Assembly: GCA_000310025.1 (NCBI GenBank) | Contig: FN648587.1 | Span: forward strand, 33,667 to 97,666 | DNA length: 64,000 bases | From: Ectocarpus siliculosus | Taxonomy: Eukaryota > Sar > Phaeophyceae > Ectocarpales > Ectocarpaceae | Direction: 5' to 3' | In this document: positions 33,850 to 44,934 of the stretch, piece after piece | Position numbering within the stretch: the first letter of the stretch is position 1 | Layout: each line of letters starts with the position of its first letter | The notes under the pieces: generated by a model | Database searches by the model: none | Seen by the model: only the letters and a program-made list of their open reading frames with translations | What the model was told of the DNA's origin: nothing | Translations under genes and position numbers: made by a program

Positions 33850-35076
33850 TTAGAAGTCGGCGAGGGCGGCCGGGACGGTGGCAGAGGGCTGGGAAGACTC
33901 CTTGTCGTGGGTAGTTCCCAGGTCGCGGTGCTCGCCGGTCTTGTTGAGGATCTCGTTGATGGTCTGGTCCCACAGGCGGCGGGCGCACTGGTAGTGCAGC
34001 GGCGGGGAGTCTCAATCCTTGATGATCAGGTCGTCCTCGACGATCTCGCCCGTGCAGCCGTCTGCCAGGTCTTCCTCGTCAGTCGCTGCATCGGAACACT
34101 CGCAGTGCACCTTTGCAGTGGATATCGGATGGGTGACAGGGGAAAATATAAGGAGTAAGTTTCGCATGGTTTTACTATAATGAAAAAGTGACATTTTTTT
34201 TATGACGTCGACGGTTGAACTCGGTGTGCTGACAGGGGAAAGTATAAGGAATACATATCACATGGTCTCCCCATGCTAAAAAATGTTAATTTTTTCATGA
34301 CGTCGACCGGTGAACACGGTATGCTTTTGTGACAGATGGGAAACTAATTTACAGGAACAGTCGGATGCATCCGCGCACTCATATCTAGGTAACTAGGCAC
34401 ACACACGACTGTTCACTACACAATCACGTTCCGATGTAAACGGGTGTACACATGATTTACCCCGATAAGGCTGGCGGGGGCGACGGTGACGTGCTTGAAC
34501 TCCTTGCCGTTGCAAGACTTGGCACCAGCGCAAAGACGCCACACCGCGTGGATATTATTCCACTCTGACAACAACAGCAAGCAATAAGGGCATTGTTGTG
34601 GAGAGATTTAGCGGTTGCGGTTGCGATGCACTTTCATGTCAGGGCTTCATCCAACACCTGAACAGCATTCGGGCACATATCAGGCGGATATTATAATAAA
34701 AGAGAGAAATTGCCTTCACCTTTGTAGCCGCGGCTGTTGACCTGGTCGGTTGGGATCCCGAGCGAAGGAGTACCTCCCACCGGGGTGAGGCAGAGCTGGC
34801 ACGGCTTGGGGTACGTTGTCGACGGGGTGAGGATGGTGCAGGATACGCTACAACTGTCCGCGTCGCGGTTGTTGGTACGGTCGCAAGGGGCAAACTTGCC
34901 TTTACCGTCGCGCTTATTAACGAGCATAAGGTGAGCGCCGTCGTCCCAGTCGGGCCCGGGGCAAGGCCAGCCAGTTGGGGTCGGCCTTTTTGTACAGGGC
35001 GGCGGGACTCTCCACTACGACTCTCTGACTGGGTGGACTTACGCTTTGCTGGGGAGCTACGGGAGAGGGCGTTCAT
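33850..35076 (-). pseudogene. Cys-rich accessory gene of the Helitron-like element (H1)
   Basis: Three likely exons on the minus strand: 35076-34720 (MNALSRSSPAKRKS start, DSCSVSCTI, KPCQLCL, donor GTGAAG), 34657-34461 (CPYCLLLLSEWNN, LCAGAKSCNGKEFKHVT, donor GTAAAT) and about 34115-33850. The last exon reads CECSDAATDEEDLADGC, DDLIIKD, TGA, DSPPLHYQCARRLWDQ, INEILNKTGEH and ends LADF-TAA at 33852-33850. Exon 1 is frameshifted in this copy. Codons of the last exon end almost always in G or C, unlike the rest of the element, which suggests capture of a host gene. Function unknown. Confidence 0.5.
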
Positions 35077-35236
35077 GTTGTGTTGCAGCTGAAGGTCGAT
35101 GCGGGGATGCGAGGGGAGGATGTCGAAAATGAAGGTGACCTGGTGCGGCCGGTGGGGCTGAAGCACGTTTCCACGCTTTACAGACTAACTTCTGACTACA
35201 AAAAACTTAGAGAGGAAATTCGGAACATTCCACGAA

Positions 35237-36927
35237 ATGTGCACCATCCTCACCCTGTCGACAACGTACCCCAAGCCATGCAAGCTCTGCCTCGCCCCGG
35301 TTGAAGGTACTCCTTCGCTCGGGATCCCAACCGAACAGGTCAACAGCCGCGGCTACAAAGGTAAAAGCAATATCCGCCTGGTATGTGCCCGAATGTTGTT
35401 CAGGTGTTGCATGAAGCCCTGACATGAAACTGCATCGCAACCGCAACCGCTAAATCTCTCCAAAACATTGCCCTTTTTGCTTGCTGTTGTTGTCAGAGTG
35501 GAACAATATCCACGCGGTGTCCGTCTTTGCGCTGGGGCCAAGTCTTGCGACGGCAAGGAGTTCAAGCACGTCACCGCATGCGAATAACGCCCAACACACA
35601 GAACTAGCAAGATCTCGCAGACGAAGACGTGCTGGAATCTTAACGGAACGTCGACGTCGCAATGCAAACAATAACACACCACACGACTCAGACCCCTAAC
35701 TCGATATGATACGTCAACTTTTTAGCCAAATGAGGAATCGTGCACCAAGGTTACCGGCACCGAGGCTAGACAGCCATCGCGCTGATGCAAATAACCAAAT
35801 CCGCCTTGGAGTGCAAGACATTGACTCGCAATCGGCACGACTCTCGAGCTAAAGCACACGGATTTTGATGATCCACAACATATCACATGTTCTCACTGCA
35901 ATGCTTAACTTCGGAAAAAAGAAAAAAGATTAAATCGTTGTCACAAAGGCAAGTCGTATATCCATCCTCTCAAATCTATCCCCCACCATCTTATGGCGCT
36001 GTTTGAAACTACTAAATTAATTTCTGCTCAAAGAAGGTACAACGGGCTTTTCGGATTTACTGTATTAGGCGCTGGTGGTATTCAAAAAAAGACACGGACT
36101 GAACCGCCAGCCGCTTCAAAATGCTCACCTTGCATGGACGTGCTTACCACCGCATATTCGACCTCCAACAACATTCATTCATTATGAGAACTTTTCCGTG
36201 GCGAACAACTCGAGGTTTTACATGTACGATTCTGAATTCACACAGAACATTTCATCCCTCAAATTAAACGCAACCATCGCGACAACTTTACGAACGCATG
36301 TATGTGCAAAACAACATTCAGTGGGCACAATAATACCGATCTGCTGTACATAGCATTGCTAATCAACCTAACGCCCACCGCGCTGAATCCGCGGACCCTG
36401 TGTACATTGAGTTCGCTGAAGTACGCCGAACAAACGACGGACAGGTTGTAGGTGAAAAAGTTTCAGCACCGGAAATTACAGCTTTAGTCTTCACATCAGG
36501 TCAGGAAAACAGCGGATCACGTGCTGTAGTAACTTATCCACTTGACAGTCCGGACGACAAGCCTAGGTTCTTGCCCCTGTGAAGTGCAGTGTACGAAACT
36601 CTTCAGTATCCGATGCTAATGCTCCACGGCTACGTTCTTACCGGCGCAATAAAAGAGAGCGACCGTAGCTCACATCTCCTTTTCGTTCGCACCGGGCGAA
36701 GCTAGACAAAAATTCACGTACACGCGACTCTTTTGGCTTCATGTTACACCGGGAACGGCACATTTCTCAAATACAACGCGAACATCTTCACACCGTTCAT
36801 TCGGTCACCCGGCGGCTTCATGCCCTTGGTATGCAGTGCTCAACCTTCACACCTTCCCTTTAAGCCTACTACTGAGGACGAGGGTGCCTCTCCGCCCGAA
36901 GTCCAGAGCCCTTGTATATATAACATG
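35237..36927 (+). mobile_element. Helitron-like element copy H2 (inverted partner of H1)
   Basis: Begins inside accessory exon 1 (CTILTLSTTYPKPC). About 0.9 kb containing accessory exon 3 is missing relative to H1. It then runs through the Helitron-like N-terminal domain to the same TATATATAACATGA terminus as H1 and H3. H1 and H2 lie head to head with about 36 bases between their inner edges. Confidence 0.65.
35590..36640 (+). pseudogene. Helitron-like N-terminal domain protein (H2, longest copy)
   Basis: Contains RRRRRAGILTERRRRNA, then CNA-type and PHHLMALFETTKLISAQRR pieces, YNGLFGFTVLGAGG and the HG-x-YH region (degraded). It then has sequence missing from H1 and H3: RFYMYDSEFTQN (the QLYIYD position), IEFAEVRRTNDGQVVGE, PEITALVF and VYETLQYPMLMLHG, which corresponds to the YDPLQYPLLFPHG hallmark of Helitron N-terminal domains. 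Stops and frame changes interrupt it. The downstream Rep/helicase region is absent. Confidence 0.6.
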
Positions 36928-37454
36928 AAATGCATACAGCAGTAGAACATAGAGCGATTGCAACAGCATAACCCCGTAGCCTCCATGGCAAGGAACCGAA
37001 AGAAGAGTAAGTAGTGAAGACTGTAGGATATCTCAGATGGACACAAATACACACAAACGAACAAGGTAAGGAACTCTGTGGACAACGCTCTGGACATGGA
37101 CATGCGGCAAAAAAAGGGGACGAAAAAATCAGCCAAGCGTTGAACCCAGGTCGTATCATCCTTACGCGCGTCATTGCTACCCCTACTCCCTGCTGAGCAC
37201 TTTGCTCCCACCGGCACGGATGAGGCATTTAAAGTGAGAAGTAAACCTGAAGAAGACTGCTACATAGGGCGGGTGCACAGCGGGTTCCAGATGGGTGTGC
37301 TGGGCGCACGACAGCGGCTGCAACTCCTCTGCTTTCGTTGTGGTGGATAGGGACACGCACCAGACTACAGCAGTAGAGACTACAGCAGTAGAGTGCTTTG
37401 TCTCGTGTCATGCGGAGAGTTATTGCGCAAAAGGAAAACGTTGATATCGCCTAC
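36928..37454. other. no gene seen
   Basis: Anonymous sequence downstream of the H2 terminus with no recognised domain. A short duplicated ACTACAGCAGTAGAG occurs near 37363-37392. Confidence 0.4.
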
Positions 37455-37980
37455 TGCTGTGTGCTGTATCAAGCGTGGTGCCGCTGTCGATATGCATACA
37501 CGTGCGTCCAAAGCTGGGCTTAAACCTTGGTTGACTTGCGGTAGGTCGGCAAGTACGGCCGACCCGTGCTGCGCGTCTATTATATACTGTCAATCAGTTG
37601 CGACGTGTGTACGGTTGCTGTGCGTGCAGCAGTCTACAGAGCAAAAGCAATTAAGCAAACATATTGAATAAAGCACTCAATCCGTGTATTGGGGTTCAGG
37701 TTAGGGTCAAGGTTAGGGATAGGATCTGCGTGTCCCCTCCTCCTTCATTCTTTAAGTAATCTTAAAATCCTGCGTAGGCGGTCTTGCTGCATGCCGCGGA
37801 AAAACAGCGTGATGTGGATACATGCGTGCTACAATTTACCAAAGCTGCGTCACCCCTTAATGGCTTGCGGTAGGTCTACGAACACGGCTGACGCGTGCTG
37901 CGCGCTGTTCTCCGTGTTGTCAATCATTTGTGACGCGTGTCGGCGTTTACTATGCGGCTACAGTGTCTGGTGCACACAGC
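37455..37980 (+). repeat. diverged tandem duplication (about 330 bp offset)
   Basis: Blocks 37455-37640 and 37800-37980 are related, sharing CTTGCGGTAGGTC, ACGGC-GAC-CGTGCTGCGCG and TGTCAATCA. One frame gives CGRSASTADPCCA in the first and CGRSTNTADACCA in the second, so some differences are conservative at protein level. No known family. Between them, at 37694-37719, are telomere-like GGTTAGGG pieces. Confidence 0.55.
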
Positions 37981-38060
37981 TGTGTATTTTCCCATACTAA
38001 AAGTAAGAAATATGTGACGACGCGTCGACCATCCTGCAAGTATAAATGTAGCATGATAAC
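37962..38060 (+). repeat. family B 3'-end fragment
   Basis: Matches the last 100 bases of copies B1 and B3: CCATACTA-AAG-AAGAAAT, GACCATCCTG-AAGTATA and ATGATA are shared in order. Confidence 0.55.
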
Positions 38061-39129
38061 ACTATAGCACTGACTGCTAAACACTTGTCCGAAGGGATTG
38101 CAAAATAACTTTTCGTGTGCAACTTACGCCCCTCCAATGTTTATGCTTGCGACGAGTCAGAGCCTTTCGCTTGATTGACTAGATTTGTGAGTGGCTCCAC
38201 CCCCCCTATGTCGGCCAAGCGGAAGGGAATACCGGTCTCGTATCGAATAAAAAAGTTCGGGAATGTGGCGAAAGAGGGGTTCGAGCCGAGTTTCAGCCGA
38301 GTTCGACCGTAACGGGAACTTTTTATTTTGGTACTATATTTTCAAGGACTTTTTTCGTCAACCGCTTCTCATGTCGGGAAAAAATCAGAACACTAACTTT
38401 GTCGTCCACAAATTTCGAAAACAAACGCAAGAGCAGCAGGAAACGAACAAGAGACACACAAGACCAGTCCGAAGGCATCGCGAAAAACAGAAATCGTTGA
38501 TTCCCGCAGAGGGCGGCAGTAGAGACACTTCTCGAAACATACATTTTACGCGTCTACCTCCACATGCCTCCTTGAACATCAAGAATAAAAATCACGCTAC
38601 TCTAGGTTCGAGTCAAGAAAGCCACAACGAACGGCAGGGGCTCAAAGAAGCTCTATGCTGCCAGGGAACAGACGTCCTGTAGCAACAGGGAGTGCGTGTT
38701 GGCGCACCCAAATCTGTTTCTGTGCTGGGGCTATCGATCGTCATTGCTATGGCCTATAATCTCCGCAAATTTCCAAGAATTTGACAGACAGCCAGTGTCT
38801 TCTACTGTTTGGGCTACTCCCACTGATCCCAATCTGCGGAACTGCGGGTTCACAGCAGTAGACAATGCCTCTAGCTGTGGCGGTGAGTACGACTGCGACT
38901 AATGTTGGATGCCGCTTGGTTCCGGCGCAGATTTCGGACTGCTTGCAGAGGCTGCTGCAACCTTTGATATTTCAGCTCCAGTAGCAAACATTGGACGTGC
39001 CAGCAAGCACGACGCCGATGGTGTCCTCTACTGATGTTACCAGTTCCTCAGGCGGGAAAGGTCGTTTTTACTCTCTACAAGGGCGATCGACGGCGACGGA
39101 GCGACGGCGGCGCGATCGAAGAGACGGCC
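38061..39129. other. no gene seen
   Basis: A plus-strand open frame at 38263-38682 (lysine/arginine-rich, FRKQTQEQQETNKRH) has no recognised domain. Nothing else is supported. Confidence 0.35.
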
Positions 39130-40010
39130 CAAGGCCGCCCGATCGACCGACCGCCCAACCGACCAAACCCAACGGCGACGAACGACCACGCGAAGGCGGC
39201 GCGATCGACGGCGGCGACCCAACCCCAACCCAACACAACGAAACTGATAGCAAACCCAACCCAACCCCCCGACCGAGCCCAGCCCAAGCCAGCCCAATCC
39301 AACCCTCTAATAGCCTAACCCGACCAGACCCCACCCAACCAACCGGTCACGGTCGGTTAGGTAAAGACGAACCCATCAACACCAGAGCAAGAGAACAACC
39401 CCCAAAATCCACCTGATCCTAGAGTGAAACCGACTGCAACATGCAAGGCGTCACATGTTACCAACGCGCCCCAATCAAGACCTCTCCTAAAGAAGAACCA
39501 CACACAAACGCGGAACACTCCGCCACAAACATGTAGTGGTAGATAGGAAAGTGACGCACAGGAGCCGAGCGACCACAAAGAAGTCCGTACGAACCAGGCC
39601 GCCCGATCGACCGACCAACCGACCAACCCAACCCAACCCTAGTCTAACCTACCCTGTACCCTACACAACCCAACCCCAACCCGACCGACTGTCCGACCGA
39701 CCGACTGACCCTACCCACGCTCTGCCCCCAATCCACACCCCTACACCCAACCCAACCTCAAAACACAACCCCAACTCGACCGACCGACCGACCGACCGAT
39801 CCAACCCACCCTACCCCCAACCCAACCCAACCCGACCCCAAAAGACAATCCTATCGTACCTTCTACCGAAACCAACCTAATCAAAACCAAACTAAACACA
39901 ACCCGACCCCCAAACACGATCCGACTACCCCATCCCACCAAACCCAACGTGACCCAACCCAACGCACCCCAACCAAAACCAAACCCAACTCGACCAATCG
40001 ACCGACCGAA
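39130..40010 (+). repeat. C/A-rich low-complexity block (CCAACC and CGACCGAC motifs)
   Basis: Almost 900 bases consist of irregular AACCCAACCC runs alternating with (CGAC)n stretches. The plus strand has hardly any T and few G outside CGAC. It has strong strand asymmetry and no fixed long period. Confidence 0.8.
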
Positions 40011-40959
40011 CGACGGCAGCGACGGGATGAAGATTATTTGCAAAGAAGGCCAAAAGAATGGTTGGGTATTTCTTCCCGATGAAATCTTCTTCTGTGGTTT
40101 CACGACAAGAACACCGCATCCTCCACTCTTTTTTTTTTTTGAAGTTGAAGCTACAGAGTAGCCTCACCAGGTCTGTCTGCCGTTCGATCGTTCGTTCTTG
40201 TAATTTCTTCCCGAAAAATGAAGTACTTTTAAACACGCACGGTGATCTGGGCATCCATCCTCAACTTTGCCCCTGTCTGTTTGTAGCCAGAAGCAGCCCA
40301 GCCGAGGTTGGTGTTGCTGTTGTTACGGCTTTCAGGCACGATATCTTGGCATCTATCTATCTATACTGGTTTGTGGAAGGCATGTGGTGTGTGAGGTACA
40401 CACGTACATACACACCGAGATAACCAAAGAGAACAGATATATTTCCCCCTGCATCATCGGCGAATCTTTTCCAGTTTTCAAAACATGAACTCTTTCGTTT
40501 TGTAGCCAACACGGCCTCGTGGTTCTGCAGTTGTTGACCTGCTGTGTGTGGTTCTCTTTATCTAAGATTTGGCAGGAATTTATGGACCCAGTAACCCGTC
40601 AGGGAGCCACACCTCTTTCCTGACACAACAACCCATATATTTCACAGCAGTACGGCACTGCTGCTGCTACTGCAAGAGCTGGATGATGCTCTCTCTCTAC
40701 TTTTTTAGCAACCACTCCATCCAGCACCCCAAAGTTAGCCGTGTGAACTACACGACCTACAGAGTATTTATACGGGCAACACAATGGAGAACACACAGGC
40801 AGATGTATACAGAGCACGCTGCTTCGTAGCACCTTTCTTTGTCAACTACTGCTACTGCTGTGCATACCACTCACACGCGGCATCGATCCGAAAGAGTTTA
40901 TTTTTTTGTGCCCCCTACAGCAGCAGCATCCATCCCCTGACTGCTACTGCTGTGTCACC
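40011..40959. other. no gene seen
   Basis: Anonymous sequence with a poly-T run (about 40129) and short CTATC and CTGCTG microsatellites. No protein was recognised. Confidence 0.4.
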
Positions 40960-41615
40960 CTTGCGCCACAACCGCGGCTACTCTGGGGGCGAGATATGGC
41001 GGCGTGCCGCACCTTGCGTGCCTCGGTCCCCCTCCGCGCGAAAGGAGAACACTGTTTAGGTAGCCGTGAGGTTGTTCCAAAACAGAAATCCACGGCACAG
41101 CACAGCAGCAGCAGCAGCAGCAGCCCTCCCCCCCCCAAAACGATTTGATCTACATGTTTCTGTTTGTGTTCACAGCCGGGTGCGCCGCCACCTCCTCACG
41201 CTCACTGCGCCACTACGCCACTACGCCACGGTCGCGGCCATGCGGAGCGCAGACGCGGCGGGCAGCATCCTTTGTGCCTTGGTCCCCCTCGACGCTAAAG
41301 GAAAGCATTGGATTTGTAGCCGTGAGGTTTCTAAACCAAACCACACAGCACATACCAGCAGCAGCACACAGCAGCAGCACCCAGCAGCAGCACCCAAAAA
41401 CCGACGTGACCTATTTTTTGTGTACCGCAGCCGGTTGCGCCGCCACCTCCTTACGCTTACTGCGCCACGGCAGCGCTGGGTGCGAGACACGGCGCACAGC
41501 ATCTTGTGTGCCTCGGTCTCCCTCCTCGCGAAAAAGCCGGAGGCTGAAACATCGAACAGCGCGTTTGGTTTCGAAAAGGGACGACAACTACTGCTACTAC
41601 GGGCTACAAAGTTTT
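40960..41615 (+). repeat. family C tandem units 1-3 (about 235-257 bp each)
   Basis: Three related units share GTGCCTCGGTCTCCCT, GTAGCCGTGAGGTT, a CAG-rich tract and the opening GCCGCCACCTCCTCACGC. Two more units occur at 44935-45420. Unit landmarks GTGCCTCGGTCC, GTGCCTTGGTCC and GTGCCTCGGTCT lie near 41018, 41274 and 41509. Confidence 0.7.
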
Positions 41616-42454
41616 GAGTTGTACATACAGAAAATCATTTGCTCGGCGTCACTACTTGCGGCGCCCGTTGTTCTTCTGTTGTCGTTAACACGCAAGCTGC
41701 CATGTAGCCGGAGAGTCCACCCCCCGCAACCAAATTCACACATTACTCACAGCAGATAGAAAGCCGTCTTTACCACGGAGGATGAGATCTAGCTCTAGCT
41801 TCTCATCAGCACAGAATGTATTTTTGTATTATCAAGGAATAATAAATCTATAACGTATGTATCTGTGCGTCTACTTCTCTCTCTTTGGTTCATCTAATCA
41901 CTTCGGATCGCACGCAGATGAATACAAAAACAAGCACAGAGAACAACAACAACAGGAAAACAGAGAGACCCTTTCGCCACGCCGCAAACTGCCATAGCCC
42001 GAAAGTCCACCCCCCGCAAGAATAACAGAACAACGTTCTTCGTGAATAATCAAAAGAAAAGGGGTGGGTGGGTGGGAAAATACTCCACTTCCCTTCAGCT
42101 CCAGAGGCTGGCACACCACTAGAAGCCTTCTATGTGACCACCTCGCTAGTTGTCTCTGGGATGCTCTCTCTCTGGCCTAAGACTCTATGTGGACACAAGG
42201 CTTGAACAGAATGATAATGGTAACACATGCGACTCCTCCTCTCGACCGAGGGGACCCCGCAGTACGCAATGCGTTCCGGGTACCCCAATATAAACAGTAT
42301 GGCAATTCGAGTTCTTTCAATAAACCTCTTTCTGTTTTGTTTTATCTACGCCTTAAACAAACCTGCCCTCTCTTCTTGTGTCATCAACATAACATAAATA
42401 AAAGCTTCCGTTGCGTACCCGAGGAGGAGTGGACAACAGAATGAAAAGCGTACT
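41616..42454. other. no gene seen
   Basis: Anonymous sequence. A short AGCCGGAGAGTCCACCCCCCGCA (about 41714) recurs as AGCCCGAAAGTCCACCCCCCGCA (about 41996). No protein was recognised. Confidence 0.4.
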
Positions 42455-44890
42455 CCGGAGTTGTGTCCCGGCAGCAACGCTGTCGCCAGGGATTTTGACT
42501 GCTGCTGTAGGTTCTTTTCGTGCCACGCTCCCACCATTATTTCATCATTCAAAATTTCGACTGTCATCAATGACGACGGCGTTTGTTTTACAGCAATCAA
42601 AATTCGATATTTTGATGCTGGTCTAAATATAACTAGGGTTAAGGATTGGCCCCCCGCCCCCCAATGGGGCTGTGGGCCAACGTCCAGGACGGTTGGTGGT
42701 GAGTGTCCGGGAGGACGGAAAGAAGAAGAAGAAGGGGAGAGGATTTGTAAGGGCGGGAAGAAGGGACGGTGTTGGGAGAGGCAAGGAAGTGGTGAAGAAT
42801 TTCGGCACTCGACGAGCGCGCGGTCCCGTCGGGGGTGAAAGGAACATGTCAGTCCGTAGTCTTGTCTATCGGAATCGAAAAGCCGAAAAATCGAGGTTTA
42901 TGTACACAACGACGGAGAAGGCCGACCAGGAAGGTACGAAGAGAGGAAATTGCACCCCACGTTCGAACTCGGGGTGAAAACCCCCGCAAGGATGGAGTGC
43001 GAAGGGAACAAAAAAAAACGGAGACGTCGACGTTTGTTTGCGTCGTGGAGCGATCCTTCTGTATATCGCAGGTACTCACCAACGAAAGACGGGGAGGTCA
43101 AATACCCATCGTGAAAGTCAAAGCGCAGGTCATCGCTGCATATGACTCATGCGCGGAGAAGTTACCACACGGAGACTTATCAACAAGAAGTTTGAAGGCC
43201 GGCTGAGAAGGTTTGAAGACTCAAACACTTACGCGGCGACGATGGCAAGCGCAACGAACGTCAAAACTTCACAAGAAGAAAAGTGCATACAAAAAAAGAA
43301 AAGGCCGGATGGCGACCTATGGCTCTCTCTCTCAATGAAGAGATTTCCACAATTTCCAACATGTAGTCCACAAGTATCGAGGAGGACGTCGGAACGGTTT
43401 TACATGTGGAGACAACAGCAACAACATCAACGATCGATGAAGGTCGACCCGTGCTGCGTCGTTCAGTGTAAAATGATCAATGCAAAAGATGTACTGCGTA
43501 AAGATCCAGCGGTCTTTTTCGGCAGTGGCAAAGAAATATGCGACCACATGCCGCGAAAAAAAAAAAGTTGAGCGGGATACTCTATTATTGTAAATAGAAC
43601 ACCGCCTTCTCTGTCGTTGCAGGCAGGTTTGCTTCCACAACCCGGGAGTCCAACCCACTCTTGTATTTCGGCCTACAAGACTCCAATCGACACAAGCACC
43701 GGTAGGAGAGTGCGTGGGAGATGCCGTGACAGCACAACTCCACTCTCCTACGACATCTATGTACAGTAGTAGTACTGCTGTCGTTGTAGCACCATGTGGA
43801 ACATCTCCGAGGGGTCCTCCTGCGCGGTAACGACAACATGGCGAGAGCTCTACGTGTACCTGTCGTCGACACATGTGGCAGCCGCGCGACACACGAACGG
43901 ATGTTTGCATCGCACTGTAATATGGTTCGCCGTGGCAGGAAGTATCCCATCCCGTTAGGTCGTTGCGGTACTTGTAGCACGCGGACGTCGTTCGGCGTCT
44001 AGTCCATACTGCTGTAGCAAAAACACAGCAGCAGTAATCGAGCTATGCATGAAATGTTTTGCTCTGGTTCACTTTTGCCTCCACAACCCGAGAATCCCAC
44101 TGCTGTATCTCGACCTACAAGACTCCAATCAACAAACCAGCACTGGCAGAAGTGCGTGGAAGATGTTGTGACAGCACAACTAAGTCGACACTCGTACGAC
44201 TTCCATGTAAAGTCGGCGTCTGGTCCATACTGCTGTGGAAATTCAAAAATCGAGCCATCTTTTTAAAACTTTTTTCCATACTAATAACAAGAAATGTATC
44301 ACGTCACGACGACCATCCTGTAAGTATATATAACATGATATGAAGTATTTCCACTGCTTCACGCAGCAGATAGAATTTACCGCTATTGCGGACGGACGCC
44401 GACACCCACCTCTTCAAGAGACATCGAATTTTGAATGTGCTCTGACTAACAGCAAGCGTTCGAGCCCATCGAGCACACATCGACCGCCCGCCATCGAACA
44501 TCATCCAGCAGCAGCACAGCGTAGTAGTTGAAATAGCGGCAAAGCTGTCGCCAGGGATAATCTTGACCGCTGCTGCTTACTGTTGGTTATCGCGGTGCCA
44601 CGCTCCCGGGTATCGGGGTAGGGCCACGGTGTACAGCACCTTTTGTTCATTGTTGTCTGGCGCGTGTCTAGCTAGATGTTTCCTAGCAGCAGCCCGACGA
44701 TAGAATTTACCACGCGGACACCCGTATCTTCAAGAGACATCGAATATTGAATGTGAATGCGCTGTAAGTGTTGGAGCCCAACGAGCACACATGGCCCGCC
44801 ACAGGACATCAACCACCAGCACAGCGTAGAAATAGCGGCAACGCTCTCGCCAGGGATGATCTTGACTGCTTCTGCTGTAGGCTATCCCGT
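42455..44890 (+). repeat. family D repeat blocks with nested family B copy
   Basis: Blocks at 42455-42530, 44366-44610 and 44700-44890 share CTGTCGCCAGGGAT, TTGACTGCTGCTG and TGCCACGCTCCC. The second and third also share TCAAGAGACATCGAAT and GAGCACACAT. Copy B3 (42630-44340) sits between the first and second blocks. Confidence 0.6.
42630..44340 (+). repeat. family B repeat, copy B3
   Basis: Near full-length partner of copy B1, from AACTAGGGTTAAGGATTGGCC with hairpin CCCCCCAATGGGG to GTAAGTATATATAACATGATAT. The small ORF after the AAC-rich leader at about 43438 reads MKVDPCCVVQCKMINAKD. A pyrimidine tract and TCGTTGCAG precede the cysteine-containing part. Confidence 0.75.
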
Positions 44891-44934
44891 ATGTAGATAG
44901 ATGGTTTTTTTTTTCATGTTACTGTGTGTGCTGA

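Larger units (their letters stand above)
31860..35200 (-). mobile_element. Helitron-like element copy H1
   Basis: Collinear with 55723-59040 (H3) and, inverted and shortened, with 35237-36927 (H2). Reading on the minus strand, it carries a cysteine-rich accessory gene, then a gene with the Helitron-like N-terminal domain. It ends after a hairpin (GGGCGC-CTCT-GCGCCC at 31906-31891) and TATAA-rich DNA at about 31860. The Rep endonuclease and helicase domains of autonomous Helitrons are absent, so this is a truncated or non-autonomous unit. Confidence 0.65.

Noticed and set aside
38268-38290. GGGGTTCGAGCC resembling a tRNA T-arm
   Set aside because: No matching acceptor stem, D-arm or anticodon arm around it.
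39034-40103. Long frames on both strands in the C/A-rich block
   Set aside because: Several frames are open simply because the sequence lacks T on one strand. Translations are Pro/Thr/Asn or Gly/Trp/Val low complexity.
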